14,930 nt of DNA, taken from positions 1 through 14,930 of the forward strand of contig CAZKUV010000018.1 of assembly GCA_964556075.1 (NCBI GenBank), given 5' to 3'. Below the pieces are notes generated by a model, which did no database searches, had not been told where the DNA came from, and saw nothing but the letters and a program-made list of their open reading frames with translations. This stretch comes from JAUIHN01 sp964556075 (GTDB lineage: Bacteria; Patescibacteriota; Saccharimonadia; Saccharimonadales; Saccharimonadaceae). A program made the translations under genes and the position numbers. Shown here piece by piece: positions 6,971 to 12,609 of the stretch; within the stretch, counting starts at the first letter, position 1, and each line of letters starts with the position of its first letter.

Positions 6971-7010
6971 GGGCTCTAGGCAATGCTCGCGCCATGGGCA
7001 TTGCCAGCCC
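6971..7010 (-). promoter_or_regulatory. Strong hairpin in the aspS leader
   Basis: Read on the minus strand, GGGCT and GGCAATGC (7010-6998) pair perfectly with GCATTGCC (6986-6979) and AGCCC (6975-6971), giving 13 bp around an 11-base loop. The only interruption is a 3-base bulge, TAG (6978-6976), which is the stop codon of the leader ORF. No T-run follows, so it is not an ordinary intrinsic terminator. It ends 47 bases before the aspS ATG. Confidence 0.6.
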
Positions 7011-7047
7011 CTGAATTACTGTCGCGATTATTGCTTCGTACAAACAT
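6976..7047 (-). CDS. Putative 23-codon leader ORF upstream of aspS
   Basis: ATG at 7047 opens a 23-codon frame ending in TAG at 6976. An extended -10 ends 6 bases before the ATG, so it would be the first codon of a leaderless aspS transcript. Codons 6-11 read Asn-Asn-Arg-Asp-Ser-Asn, and a further Asn is codon 16, so five of 23 codons are Asx. The last ten codons run through the leader hairpin, and the stop codon is the hairpin's bulge. A translating ribosome would therefore melt the hairpin, while one stalled at the Asx codons would not. The arrangement resembles an attenuation leader, but no terminator is visible between it and aspS. It may be a chance ORF. Confidence 0.4.
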   Translation of the reverse strand: MFVRSNNRDSNSGAGNAHGASIA

Positions 7048-7053
7048 GCGACT

Positions 7054-7062
7054 AGTGTAACA
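7054..7062 (-). promoter_or_regulatory. Extended -10 promoter for the aspS leader
   Basis: TGT-TACACT on the minus strand ends 6 bases before the leader ORF ATG at 7047. This gives an aspS leader of about 124 bases. A second possible -10 (TAAGAT, near 6940) would skip the hairpin, but its spacing to the nearest -35-like TTGGGA is 19 bases. Confidence 0.4.
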
Positions 7063-7079
7063 TACCGCGACCTCTAGAG

Positions 7080-7994
7080 CTAGCGACGGTTCCACCCCAT
7101 GAGTGCTCGAAGCACGTCGCTCAGACCGACCATCCCAACGATCTCATCGTTGTCATCGGTCACAAACAGTAGCGAAACATTGGAATTCATGAATGTCTTA
7201 AGCACAGACTCTAACTGCTCATTATGGTCAATCCTGGAAATCTCGGTATACATAACGTCGCGAACGCGTGGGGATTCTTTCGTCCTCAGCGTTTTGTGAT
7301 CACTACTGTCAAGAAGACCGACAATCTCCTCACCTTTGACGACCGGGAATAGCGTCTGTCCCGTCTTATGGAGGTCATCAAGCACCAAAGGTCCGAGCAC
7401 CTCGCTATATGTAACCGTGACCATATCCCTTCGTTTCGTCATGACATCGGAAACGGTGAGGTTCTTAAAAAGAAGAGCACTTTCGACCAAACGCTTTTCG
7501 TCATTAGAGAAAACATCCGAAGTATCAATTAAATGAAAAAGTTCTTCATGCGAGCCAACAGGAAGTGTTGCCGTTGGCAGCGACGTCTTGCCCGTCAGCC
7601 AAGACAGCTTCTTTTTGTGCTTTGCGATAAACGCGAGTACTCTACTTTCGTACCGCTCGAAGAGCTTATTAGCGACACGCTGCGCAAAGCGTTGCCTGGA
7701 GGTATATCCACTGAGTAGAACTACTAGGAACATACTTAATATCCCGGTACGCCAGCCATAGAGAAGGAAGGCTATCATCGAAAGTAGGATGAGAATGAAT
7801 GCTACTAGGTACAAACGGAGCTGACCGAGTATCGTGAGTTGTTTTTCCCTCTCGAGCGCCTCAGTTGCTCGACTATCCTTCATCGAGTGACGACGTCGAA
7901 GCTCGAAGACGGTTAATTTCGAGTGTTTCGGTCGGACCGATTCGACAAACACTAGACTAACAAACAGGAGTATCCCTAAAGCAATAAGTATCAT
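7080..7994 (-). CDS. CNNM/CorC-type membrane protein with CBS pair
   Basis: A 304-residue protein. TM helix 1 is at about 1-18, a basic loop follows, and helices lie at about 57-80 and 82-98. A linker typical of CNNM proteins (NDEKRLVESALLFKNLTV, 164-181) leads to two CBS domains (about 182-237 and 244-299; VSDVMTKRRDMVTV and VRDVMYT mark their starts). CNNM/HlyC-CorC proteins are linked to Mg2+/Co2+ transport or its control, with adenine nucleotides binding the CBS pair. The membrane part here is shorter and more diverged than a full DUF21 domain, and the C-terminal CorC/HlyC domain is absent, so transport function is uncertain. A -10-like TACAAT ends 8 bases before the ATG; the only GGAG lies 14 bases away, suggesting a leaderless or nearly leaderless message. 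Confidence 0.8.
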   Translation of the reverse strand: MILIALGILLFVSLVFVESVRPKHSKLTVFELRRRHSMKDSRATEALEREKQLTILGQLRLYLVAFILILLSMIAFLLYGWRTGILSMFLVVLLSGYTSRQRFAQRVANKLFERYESRVLAFIAKHKKKLSWLTGKTSLPTATLPVGSHEELFHLIDTSDVFSNDEKRLVESALLFKNLTVSDVMTKRRDMVTVTYSEVLGPLVLDDLHKTGQTLFPVVKGEEIVGLLDSSDHKTLRTKESPRVRDVMYTEISRIDHNEQLESVLKTFMNSNVSLLFVTDDNDEIVGMVGLSDVLRALMGWNRR

Positions 7995-8002
7995 ATGTTT
8001 TC

Positions 8003-8008
8003 ATTGTA
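8003..8008 (-). promoter_or_regulatory. -10 element of the CBS-pair gene
   Basis: TACAAT on the minus strand ends 8 bases before the ATG at 7994. It lacks the TGn extension, and the best -35 is poor. It lies directly past the terminator of the preceding transcript, so this gene needs its own promoter. Confidence 0.4.
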
Positions 8009-8027
8009 CTCCACTCATATGGACAAT

Positions 8028-8053
8028 AAAAAACACCCCGGTGCCTGGGGTGT
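8028..8053 (-). terminator. Strong intrinsic terminator
   Basis: On the minus strand ACACCCC-AGGCACC-GGGGTGT (8053-8033) forms a perfect 7-bp stem whose final T opens a six-T run (8033-8028). It closes the short transcript that starts at the tandem promoters near 8.25-8.3 kb. The loop plus one stem base, CAGGCACC, is exactly complementary to GGTGCCTG at 8098-8091 in the same RNA, an 8-bp alternative or pseudoknot pairing. Confidence 0.8.
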
Positions 8054-8061
8054 AGTAATTT

Positions 8062-8154
8062 TTAGTGTTCGATATACAGTTGCCATTCGGCAGGCACCAC
8101 ATCTACTGCAATCTTTTTGCGCCTCGACGACACAAATTCGATAGCGACTGGCAT
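8062..8154 (-). CDS. Putative 30-aa small protein in a short transcript
   Basis: ATG at 8154 to TAA at 8062 encodes 30 residues beginning MPVAIEFVSSRRKKIAVDVV and ending WQLYIEH. The sequence alternates basic and hydrophobic residues, has no membrane helix and matches nothing I know. GGGAG lies 13 bases upstream, rather far. The frame stays open upstream to a stop near 8216 without an ATG, GTG or TTG; that extension is very basic (SRRERHKGRKIYH). It lies between two tandem promoters and a strong terminator 9 bases past its stop. Alternatively the transcript is a non-coding RNA and this ORF is accidental. A roughly 300-base stretch (8056-8354) holds no longer gene. Confidence 0.4.
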   Translation of the reverse strand: MPVAIEFVSSRRKKIAVDVVPAEWQLYIEH

Positions 8155-8250
8155 GTGATAGATTTTTCTCCCTTTATGCCTTTCGCGCCGGCTGGTTTCG
8201 ACCTTTATTTCATTCTATGCAGCAGGCGTCCCATCGAAGGCACGAGAGCC

Positions 8251-8279
8251 ATAATAACAAGGACGTGTAATCACGTCAA
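8251..8279 (-). promoter_or_regulatory. Promoter P2 of the short transcript
   Basis: TTGACG (8279-8274), exactly 17 bases, then TATTAT (8256-8251) with a TGT extension on the minus strand: a near-consensus housekeeping promoter. Predicted start near 8244, giving a transcript of about 215 bases to the terminator at 8028. Confidence 0.7.
8262..8277. promoter_or_regulatory. Operator-like palindrome inside P2
   Basis: GACGTG-TAAT-CACGTC is a perfect 6-bp inverted repeat lying between the -35 and -10 of P2 and covering most of the -35. A dimeric regulator bound here would block P2 and could stop polymerase from P1. The regulator is unknown. Confidence 0.45.
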
Positions 8280-8307
8280 GAAAAATACGTCTACCACGCT
8301 TATGGCT

Positions 8308-8336
8308 AATATAGCGGTGTTGTTTATGCTTGTCAA
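8308..8336 (-). promoter_or_regulatory. Promoter P1 of the short transcript, near-perfect
   Basis: TTGACA (8336-8331), exactly 17 bases, then TATATT (8313-8308) on the minus strand: a perfect -35, and a -10 differing from TATAAT at one base. It lies 18 bases past the end of the YihY gene. Predicted start near 8301. This is the strongest promoter-like sequence seen in the window. Confidence 0.75.
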
Positions 8337-8354
8337 TATCCGACCGACTTTACG

Positions 8355-9347
8355 TTATGATTCATGCCCTCTTAACAAGTCATCCCATTTTTTCTGACCA
8401 GCCACCTCTAGCTGATGATTTATCACTGCCCCGATTAACACTATTAATGCCGACAAGTTCATCCAGATCATAAGTACGACGATGCCGGCAAAAAGACTGT
8501 ATGATTGGCTGAAATTAGCAAAATTCTGCACATACACGAAAAAGAGTAGCGTCGCGAAGAACCAAATAGTTGTAGCGATGACAGCTCCCCAACTAACCCA
8601 CTGCCAACGCACCTGCGATCGATTTGGTCCGTAACGGTAAAAAACCGCCAAGCTCAGTATTGTTGACAATAGAATTACACCCCAGCGCCCAAAGAGTATC
8701 CAAGAAACGAACGGTTCCGGAAGATTAACATACTCCAACAATCCCCTATTTACCGCGAGCAGCGCCATGACTAAAAATCCAAATAGAATCCCGAGGATAG
8801 TCCAAAGCAGCCCCCACCCCTGCTGAGCAAGCCATCCTCTTGTTTCTTTCACCCCGTACGCGACGTTGCTTGCGATTACCAGATTTTTGCTCGCGCCCGA
8901 AGCACTAAAGAGAGCGATTGATGTTGCCACGATGGCCGCGAATAGGTTGTCGGTACGTCGATCTATCAGACTCTGGAGCTGTGTGCTGACAACACCTGCG
9001 ATATCACTCGGAAGATAGGGGTCTATCGATGCAATGAGGGTTTCAAGTTGCGATGGTTTAATAAGGAGTGCCGATACTGCGACGATGGCCGCCAGCATCG
9101 GAAAAAGCGCCAATGTAGAGTAGTACGCCACGCCAGCGGCAAGGGTGGGAATATTGCTCCGCGTTATACTGTCTCTTGCGCCAAGAAAAACCTCTTTCCA
9201 ATCTCTTCTCGAAAATGTTCCAGGCCCTTCGTTTGGCGCCGTAGTCACGTTGACGTGCTCTCGCCGCTTCAGGCTGGCCAGAAAAAGACCAATAATTGCT
9301 CCTGAAATAGCGAGTTTCTTTCTATTGTTCGCACCTTGCGTCGTCAT
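8355..9347 (-). CDS. YihY/BrkB family membrane protein
   Basis: A 330-residue polytopic membrane protein of the YihY/BrkB (UPF0761) family, once misnamed ribonuclease BN. A basic, soluble N-terminus is followed by hydrophobic segments at about 65-97 (IPTLAAGVAYYSTLALFPML is the family hallmark), 133-158, 178-200, 222-242, 250-275 and 284-313 (LFAGIVVLMIWMNLSALIVL, also characteristic). The molecular role is not settled; members are inner-membrane proteins proposed to act in transport or envelope functions. An extra hydrophobic stretch at residues 12-25 precedes the family core. The start has only a GGGG run 9 bases upstream. A TATACT (9395-9400) lies upstream beyond the hairpin at 9366-9394, so the promoter is uncertain. 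Confidence 0.88.
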   Translation of the reverse strand: MTTQGANNRKKLAISGAIIGLFLASLKRREHVNVTTAPNEGPGTFSRRDWKEVFLGARDSITRSNIPTLAAGVAYYSTLALFPMLAAIVAVSALLIKPSQLETLIASIDPYLPSDIAGVVSTQLQSLIDRRTDNLFAAIVATSIALFSASGASKNLVIASNVAYGVKETRGWLAQQGWGLLWTILGILFGFLVMALLAVNRGLLEYVNLPEPFVSWILFGRWGVILLSTILSLAVFYRYGPNRSQVRWQWVSWGAVIATTIWFFATLLFFVYVQNFANFSQSYSLFAGIVVLMIWMNLSALIVLIGAVINHQLEVAGQKKWDDLLRGHES

Positions 9348-9365
9348 GAGTTGTACCCCGTATAA

Positions 9366-9394
9366 AGTAAAATAGCCGCTGGGGCTATTTTACT
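9366..9394 (-). terminator. 12-bp inverted repeat, probable terminator
   Basis: AGTAAAATAGCC and GGCTATTTTACT form a perfect 12-bp stem around a 5-base loop (9378-9382). The AAAA/TTTT ends pair within the stem, as in bidirectional intrinsic terminators, and TTTAT follows on the minus strand. It lies 26 bases past the small gene ending at 9420 and 19 bases before the YihY start. It also sits just after a TATACT -10, so it could instead be an operator or 5' stem of the YihY message. Confidence 0.5.
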
Positions 9395-9419
9395 AGTATA
9401 CAGTGCCAGATGATAGCTT

Positions 9420-9527
9420 TTAGAGACCGTATTCTTTAAGTATATCTTGACGTCGTTCTCGCCTATAGGACAAGCGTCCTTTTTTTAAACCGTAATCGTC
9501 CTTATTGCTACGCATGGTTCGCGACAT
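9420..9527 (-). CDS. Putative 35-aa basic protein
   Basis: ATG at 9527 to TAA at 9420 encodes 35 residues starting MSRTMRSNKDDYGLKKGR and ending RRQDILKEYGL. It is strongly basic and predicted mostly helical, with no membrane segment or cysteine. An AAGGAG Shine-Dalgarno lies 6 bases before the ATG, among the better ones in the window. It starts 30 bases after the preceding small gene and is probably co-transcribed with it. I do not recognise a family; a nucleic-acid-binding or ribosome-associated role would fit the charge but is a guess. Confidence 0.55.
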   Translation of the reverse strand: MSRTMRSNKDDYGLKKGRLSYRRERRQDILKEYGL

Positions 9528-9557
9528 ACCCTCTCCTTCTTTATCTTTTTTTACTCT

Positions 9558-9740
9558 TTATTTAGCAGATGACAATGATGCGTTGCTCGTGAGTGAATGC
9601 ATCAACCGCGAAGCGAAGCTTGGTTTGGAAAGAACAGGTGCCTCCTGGCGTGTTTTAGCCAGTTCTGGATATTTTTCAAATTTTCTACTCAAGAAAGCGT
9701 CGATTTTTTCATCCAATTGTTGATCGTTATACCTTTTCAT
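9558..9740 (-). CDS. Putative 60-aa small protein divergent from the Crp-like gene
   Basis: A 60-residue soluble protein from ATG at 9740. A charged N-terminal helix (QQLDEKIDAFLSRKFEKYPE, about 7-26) leads into a Ser/Ala/Leu-rich C-terminal half. A longer frame begins at GTG 9773. I prefer 9740 because a G-run (GGGGGG) lies 5-6 bases upstream, although its match to anti-Shine-Dalgarno is poor. That G-run is the loop of a small hairpin, TGTAC-loop-GTACA, so ribosome access might be regulated. It is divergent from the Crp/Fnr regulator and leads the two-gene unit with the 35-aa gene. No family recognised. Confidence 0.55.
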   Translation of the reverse strand: MKRYNDQQLDEKIDAFLSRKFEKYPELAKTRQEAPVLSKPSFASRLMHSLTSNASLSSAK

Positions 9741-9790
9741 GTACAACCCCCCGTACATCTTATTTTCATTCACTTGCTTGTCCCTTGCTC

Positions 9791-9813
9791 GTGATAGTAC
9801 TCACTATAGTGAG
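9791..9813. promoter_or_regulatory. Divergent promoter with Crp-like palindromes
   Basis: GTGA-TAGTAC-TCAC (9791-9804) fits the GTGA-N6-TCAC core of Crp-family operators. It overlaps a perfect 14-bp palindrome CTCACTATAGTGAG (9800-9813). That palindrome contains TATAGT on each strand: 9805-9810 reading toward the regulator gene and 9808-9803 reading toward the small genes. So the two -10 elements overlap and a bound dimer would cover both. No good -35 on either side, which suits activator-dependent promoters. The plus-strand start would fall near 9817. Confidence 0.45.
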
Positions 9814-9846
9814 GTTTAGTCTTGTCAGATATAAAGGAAATCACAA

Positions 9847-10599
9847 ATGGACTGTGATATTTTTTACTCGGAACCGATTTCGCTGTATGATATAAGAGGT
9901 GAGAGGAAGTATTCTATGCCCATAAGCGAATTGCAGGCGATAATTGACCGGTACGGCTCGACCCGGATAGTCAAGAAAGGGTCCATTTTGCTGTACCAAA
10001 GTGAGGTACCTCGTCGAGCATTCGTCGTAAAAAAGGGGTTGCTCCGCGCCTATGCTATTACAAATTCGGGTGAAGAGCGTACAATCGCTCTTCATGACAA
10101 AGGCGATATCGTACCTCTATCTTGGGTGTTTGGAAAAACCTCGACAACGTTGTTTTATTACGACGCCTTAACTGACAGCGAGGTGATTGCGCTTCCGAAG
10201 GCTGAGCTCGTTCAAGCAGCCAAACAGAACCCGAAACTGATGTCGGAAATCCTGGCGCTGACTATGAACGAATATACCTCATTGTTGCTCCGAATTACCG
10301 CCCTCGAGCAATCGAGCGCAGCAGAAAAAATCGCCCTGACACTGTACTATCTACTGTTTCGTCATGGCGAAGAAATTAAGCCGGATATATACAACATTCA
10401 CATTAAAATGACACAGTCCATGCTCGCGAGTCTGGTCGGGTTGACGCGTGAGAGCACCGCGGTCAACTTGAAGCTACTCAAGCGAAAAGATATTGTGTCA
10501 TACAGTAATTTTAACTACACTGTTAATAAAGCAAATCTTGAGCGTTTCGTGGGAGAAGACAGTTTTAAAAACGCCCTCGCTCCCGAGGACGCATTGTAG
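9847..10599 (+). CDS. Crp/Fnr-family transcriptional regulator
   Basis: A 250-residue regulator: N-terminal cyclic-nucleotide-binding-type beta-barrel (about 40-120), long dimer helix (about 130-160), C-terminal winged helix. The recognition region is TQSMLASLVGLTRESTAVNL (189-208), typical of HTH_Crp. The barrel lacks the Arg-Ser/Thr-Ala signature of cAMP binding (here GDIVPLSWVFGKTSTTLFYY, 86-105). With only C3 it cannot hold an FNR Fe-S cluster, so the ligand is unknown. The start at 9847 has AAGGA 8 bases upstream. A second in-frame ATG at 9916 has AGAGGA and its own -10-like TATGAT (9887-9892) and cannot be excluded. It is the only recognised DNA-binding regulator here, and ends 2 bases from the convergent two-component operon. 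Confidence 0.85.
   Translation: MDCDIFYSEPISLYDIRGERKYSMPISELQAIIDRYGSTRIVKKGSILLYQSEVPRRAFVVKKGLLRAYAITNSGEERTIALHDKGDIVPLSWVFGKTSTTLFYYDALTDSEVIALPKAELVQAAKQNPKLMSEILALTMNEYTSLLLRITALEQSSAAEKIALTLYYLLFRHGEEIKPDIYNIHIKMTQSMLASLVGLTRESTAVNLKLLKRKDIVSYSNFNYTVNKANLERFVGEDSFKNALAPEDAL
10567..10588 (-). terminator. Possible terminator of the two-component operon
   Basis: On the minus strand CCTCG-GGAG-CGAGG (10588-10575) is followed, after GCG, by TTTTT (10571-10567). It lies 14 bases past the response-regulator stop at 10602, embedded in the 3' end of the Crp-like gene. The 3-base gap before the T-run makes it a moderate candidate. Confidence 0.45.
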
Positions 10600-10601
10600 G
10601 T

Positions 10602-10994
10602 CTATTCCTGGTCGTCTGCAGCCATTGTGTCTTTGACGATTTTAATCAACTCTTTCGGCGACGCCCAGGCTTTAAGCACATAGCGTTCCGCGCCTAATTC
10701 ATACGCCTCGTCGACCTCTTGCTGCATGTCGTAGTTACTAAAGACGATAATTTTTACGTCAGGATGGTTAATTTTCGGTTGATATTCTCTTAAAAAACCG
10801 ATCCCGTCAAGTACCGGCATGCGTAGGTCGAGAAAAATAATGTCAGGTTCCTCTTCTTTGACGAGTTCCAGAGCTTCCTTACCGTTAAATGCTGTCCGCG
10901 TCTCGTAGCCGGCTGTTGTCAAAATTGTCTTATACGCTTCGTTAAGCGAAGCGTCATCTTCGACTACAAGTATCTTTGGTTGCGTCTCTGTCAT
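10602..10994 (-). CDS. Single-domain response regulator (REC only)
   Basis: A 130-residue receiver domain with no output domain. The phosphorylation site is D56 (FLDLRMPVLDG). The acidic pocket is E12-D13-D14, the switch residue is S86 (VFSNY) and the conserved Lys is K108 (YVLKAW). Cis-Pro is replaced: the usual KP is KAW. Single-REC proteins relay phosphate or act by protein contact, as CheY and Spo0F do. AGGAGG lies 5 bases before the ATG. It is the last gene of the operon, 8 bases after the REC-histidine kinase, whose HisKA domain is the natural partner. It faces the Crp-like gene tail to tail. Confidence 0.9.
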   Translation of the reverse strand: MTETQPKILVVEDDASLNEAYKTILTTAGYETRTAFNGKEALELVKEEEPDIIFLDLRMPVLDGIGFLREYQPKINHPDVKIIVFSNYDMQQEVDEAYELGAERYVLKAWASPKELIKIVKDTMAADDQE

Positions 10995-11002
10995 AGCACC
11001 TC

Positions 11003-12145
11003 CTATTTTACCACACTACCTTTATTGATTCCCTTGGGGAGGCTCACCGTAAAGGTTGTGCCCTTACCAACTTCCGACTCCACCTCAATCGTTCCATTAT
11101 GAAGGTCGACTACTTTTTTCGCCCAGTACAGTCCCAGCCCGCTACCGCCAGCCTGGGTAGACAGCGGATTATGAATTCGCGAGAACTTCTCAAATAACCG
11201 GACACTGTCTTTTTGGTCTATGCCGACACCTTCGTCCCTGATTTCAACTTGCACAGCGTTACCGCGCGACTTGACGTTCACTTGAATCGAGGTGCCTGCT
11301 TCGGAGTATTTACTCGCGTTGTCAATCAAGTTCTCAAACACCATGCGAATCGTGTCACGGTCAACCCACGCGACAGTTTCTTCAGTTGCCGGCTCGAAAA
11401 TAATCTCCTGTCCTCGCTCCTTGGCGATTCCAGATTCTTCCAGTACGACGTCTGCTACTAGCTGGCTGATGTCGGTTTCAGTTTCTCTCAGAATAACTTT
11501 GCCGGCGTCAACTCGCGCCACCTTGAGTAGGTCGGATACGATTTTTAACTGTCGTTCATTGCTGTCATATGCTTTTGAGAGAATCTCCTCCTGAACTTCG
11601 GTCAGTTCGCCGAACATCCCCTCAAGTACCATACCGATATACTGCTTCACGCTCGTTGCAGGTGTCCGTAATTGGTGTGATGCCACCGAGATAAATTCGT
11701 CTTTTGCCTGATTGAGTTCGATGAGGTGTTGAAAGCGTTGAGCTTCTGCCTGCTTTCGACCGAGCGCGTAATTAAGGGAACGAGATAGCAATTCCGAATC
11801 AAAAGATCCTTTGACCAAGTAGTCAGAGGCTCCCAGTTCGACCGCCCTCTTTTCTATCTTGCGATCATTAGCACCAGTCAGAAGAATAAATGGTTCCTGT
11901 CGTTTTTCCGGTTCGGCAATACTTAGTAGTTCGAAACCGGTATGCTCACCGAGCTGATAGTCGACCAGGTATATATCATGAGAGCGTTTGGAAATAAGGT
12001 CCTTGGCGCGGTCGAACGACGAGCACCATTCGAGTTTGAATCTTGATTCCGGAATTCTGTTGATAGCGCGAAGAGTAATGAGATAATCGTCCTCGTCGTC
12101 ATCTATGAGCAGTACAGAAATGTGCGTATCGGAATCAGGAGTCAT
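11003..12145 (-). CDS. REC-HisKA-HATPase histidine kinase
   Basis: A 380-residue cytosolic kinase with an N-terminal receiver (about 8-128: D15-D17, phosphoacceptor D62, T90, K112), then a HisKA dimerisation domain with H157 in SVASHQLRTP (153-162). The HATPase domain (about 260-370) has the N box ENLIDNASKY (271-280), G1 DEGVGID (304-310), F box LFEKFSR (317-323) and G2 GGSGLGLYWAK (333-343). It has no membrane segment or sensory domain, so its input is phosphorylation of its own receiver, placing it in the middle of a relay. It could take phosphate or a signal from the PAS-GAF kinase and pass it to the single-REC protein. Its ATG overlaps the TGA of the preceding regulator (ATGA), so the two are translationally coupled. 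Confidence 0.92.
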   Translation of the reverse strand: MTPDSDTHISVLLIDDDEDDYLITLRAINRIPESRFKLEWCSSFDRAKDLISKRSHDIYLVDYQLGEHTGFELLSIAEPEKRQEPFILLTGANDRKIEKRAVELGASDYLVKGSFDSELLSRSLNYALGRKQAEAQRFQHLIELNQAKDEFISVASHQLRTPATSVKQYIGMVLEGMFGELTEVQEEILSKAYDSNERQLKIVSDLLKVARVDAGKVILRETETDISQLVADVVLEESGIAKERGQEIIFEPATEETVAWVDRDTIRMVFENLIDNASKYSEAGTSIQVNVKSRGNAVQVEIRDEGVGIDQKDSVRLFEKFSRIHNPLSTQAGGSGLGLYWAKKVVDLHNGTIEVESEVGKGTTFTVSLPKGINKGSVVK

Positions 12146-12594
12146 TTCTCATTAGGCTGCGGTAGCTTCACTATCTTAAACCAATATTTACCTAGCGCGG
12201 CAATAACCCGCACAAGCTTATCAAAGGTGACAGGTTTCGTGATAAAAGAATTGCTGCCGAGCTGATAAGATCGGAAGACGTCCTCTTCTGCTTTTGAGGT
12301 GGTAAATATTACTACGGGTATATCCCTGAGCTCCTCGTCGGCTTTGATTTCTTTTAACGATTCCCTGCCGTCTTTTCTCGGCATATTTAGATCTAGGAGT
12401 ATCATACCCGGTCGTGGCGTCTTTTTGCCTTCGTATTCACCGCGTCTCTTTAAGTAGTCCAAAAGCTCCTCACCATCTCTGACGCGAACAAGCTTATTCG
12501 CTAGCTTACTCTCTTCGAGCGCTTTTTTTGTAAGCAAAAAATCGTCATCGTCGTCATCGGCCATGAGAATCGTAATTGCTTCTTTTTTTGTCAT
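12142..12594 (-). CDS. Rcp1-like single-domain response regulator
   Basis: A 150-residue receiver of the Rcp1 type, the class paired with phytochrome-like kinases in cyanobacteria and many other bacteria. It carries the acidic pocket in ADDDDDD (12-18), phosphoacceptor D68 in LLDLNMPRKDGRESL (66-80), T98-T99 and K120-P121 (TKPV). The longer beta-3 to alpha-3 region with RRGEYEGKKTPRPG is typical of this class. It has no output domain. It lies 15 bases after the PAS-GAF kinase whose likely substrate it is. AGGAGA sits 11 bases upstream and overlaps the kinase stop codon. It ends in an ATGA overlap with the REC-kinase. Confidence 0.92.
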   Translation of the reverse strand: MTKKEAITILMADDDDDDFLLTKKALEESKLANKLVRVRDGEELLDYLKRRGEYEGKKTPRPGMILLDLNMPRKDGRESLKEIKADEELRDIPVVIFTTSKAEEDVFRSYQLGSNSFITKPVTFDKLVRVIAALGKYWFKIVKLPQPNEK

Positions 12595-12609
12595 TGTTGG
12601 GTGTGTCTC

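Noticed and set aside
6923..7080. T-box riboswitch upstream of aspS
   Set aside because: No T-box consensus, specifier stem or terminator/antiterminator pair with a T-run could be found; only the single hairpin and leader ORF.
8206..8253. 15-codon ORF (starting MALVPSMGR) early in the short transcript
   Set aside because: Its ATG overlaps the -10 of P2, it has no Shine-Dalgarno, and joining it to the 30-codon frame would need a frameshift for which I see no slippery site.
8065..8397. 110-aa plus-strand ORF in the gap between the CBS and YihY genes
   Set aside because: It runs antisense through both tandem promoters and the 3' end of yihY, and its protein is Phe/His/Arg-rich without a recognisable domain or ribosome site.
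9847..10599. FNR-type oxygen sensor or cAMP-binding CRP
   Set aside because: Only one cysteine is present and the Arg-Ser/Thr-Ala cAMP signature is missing.
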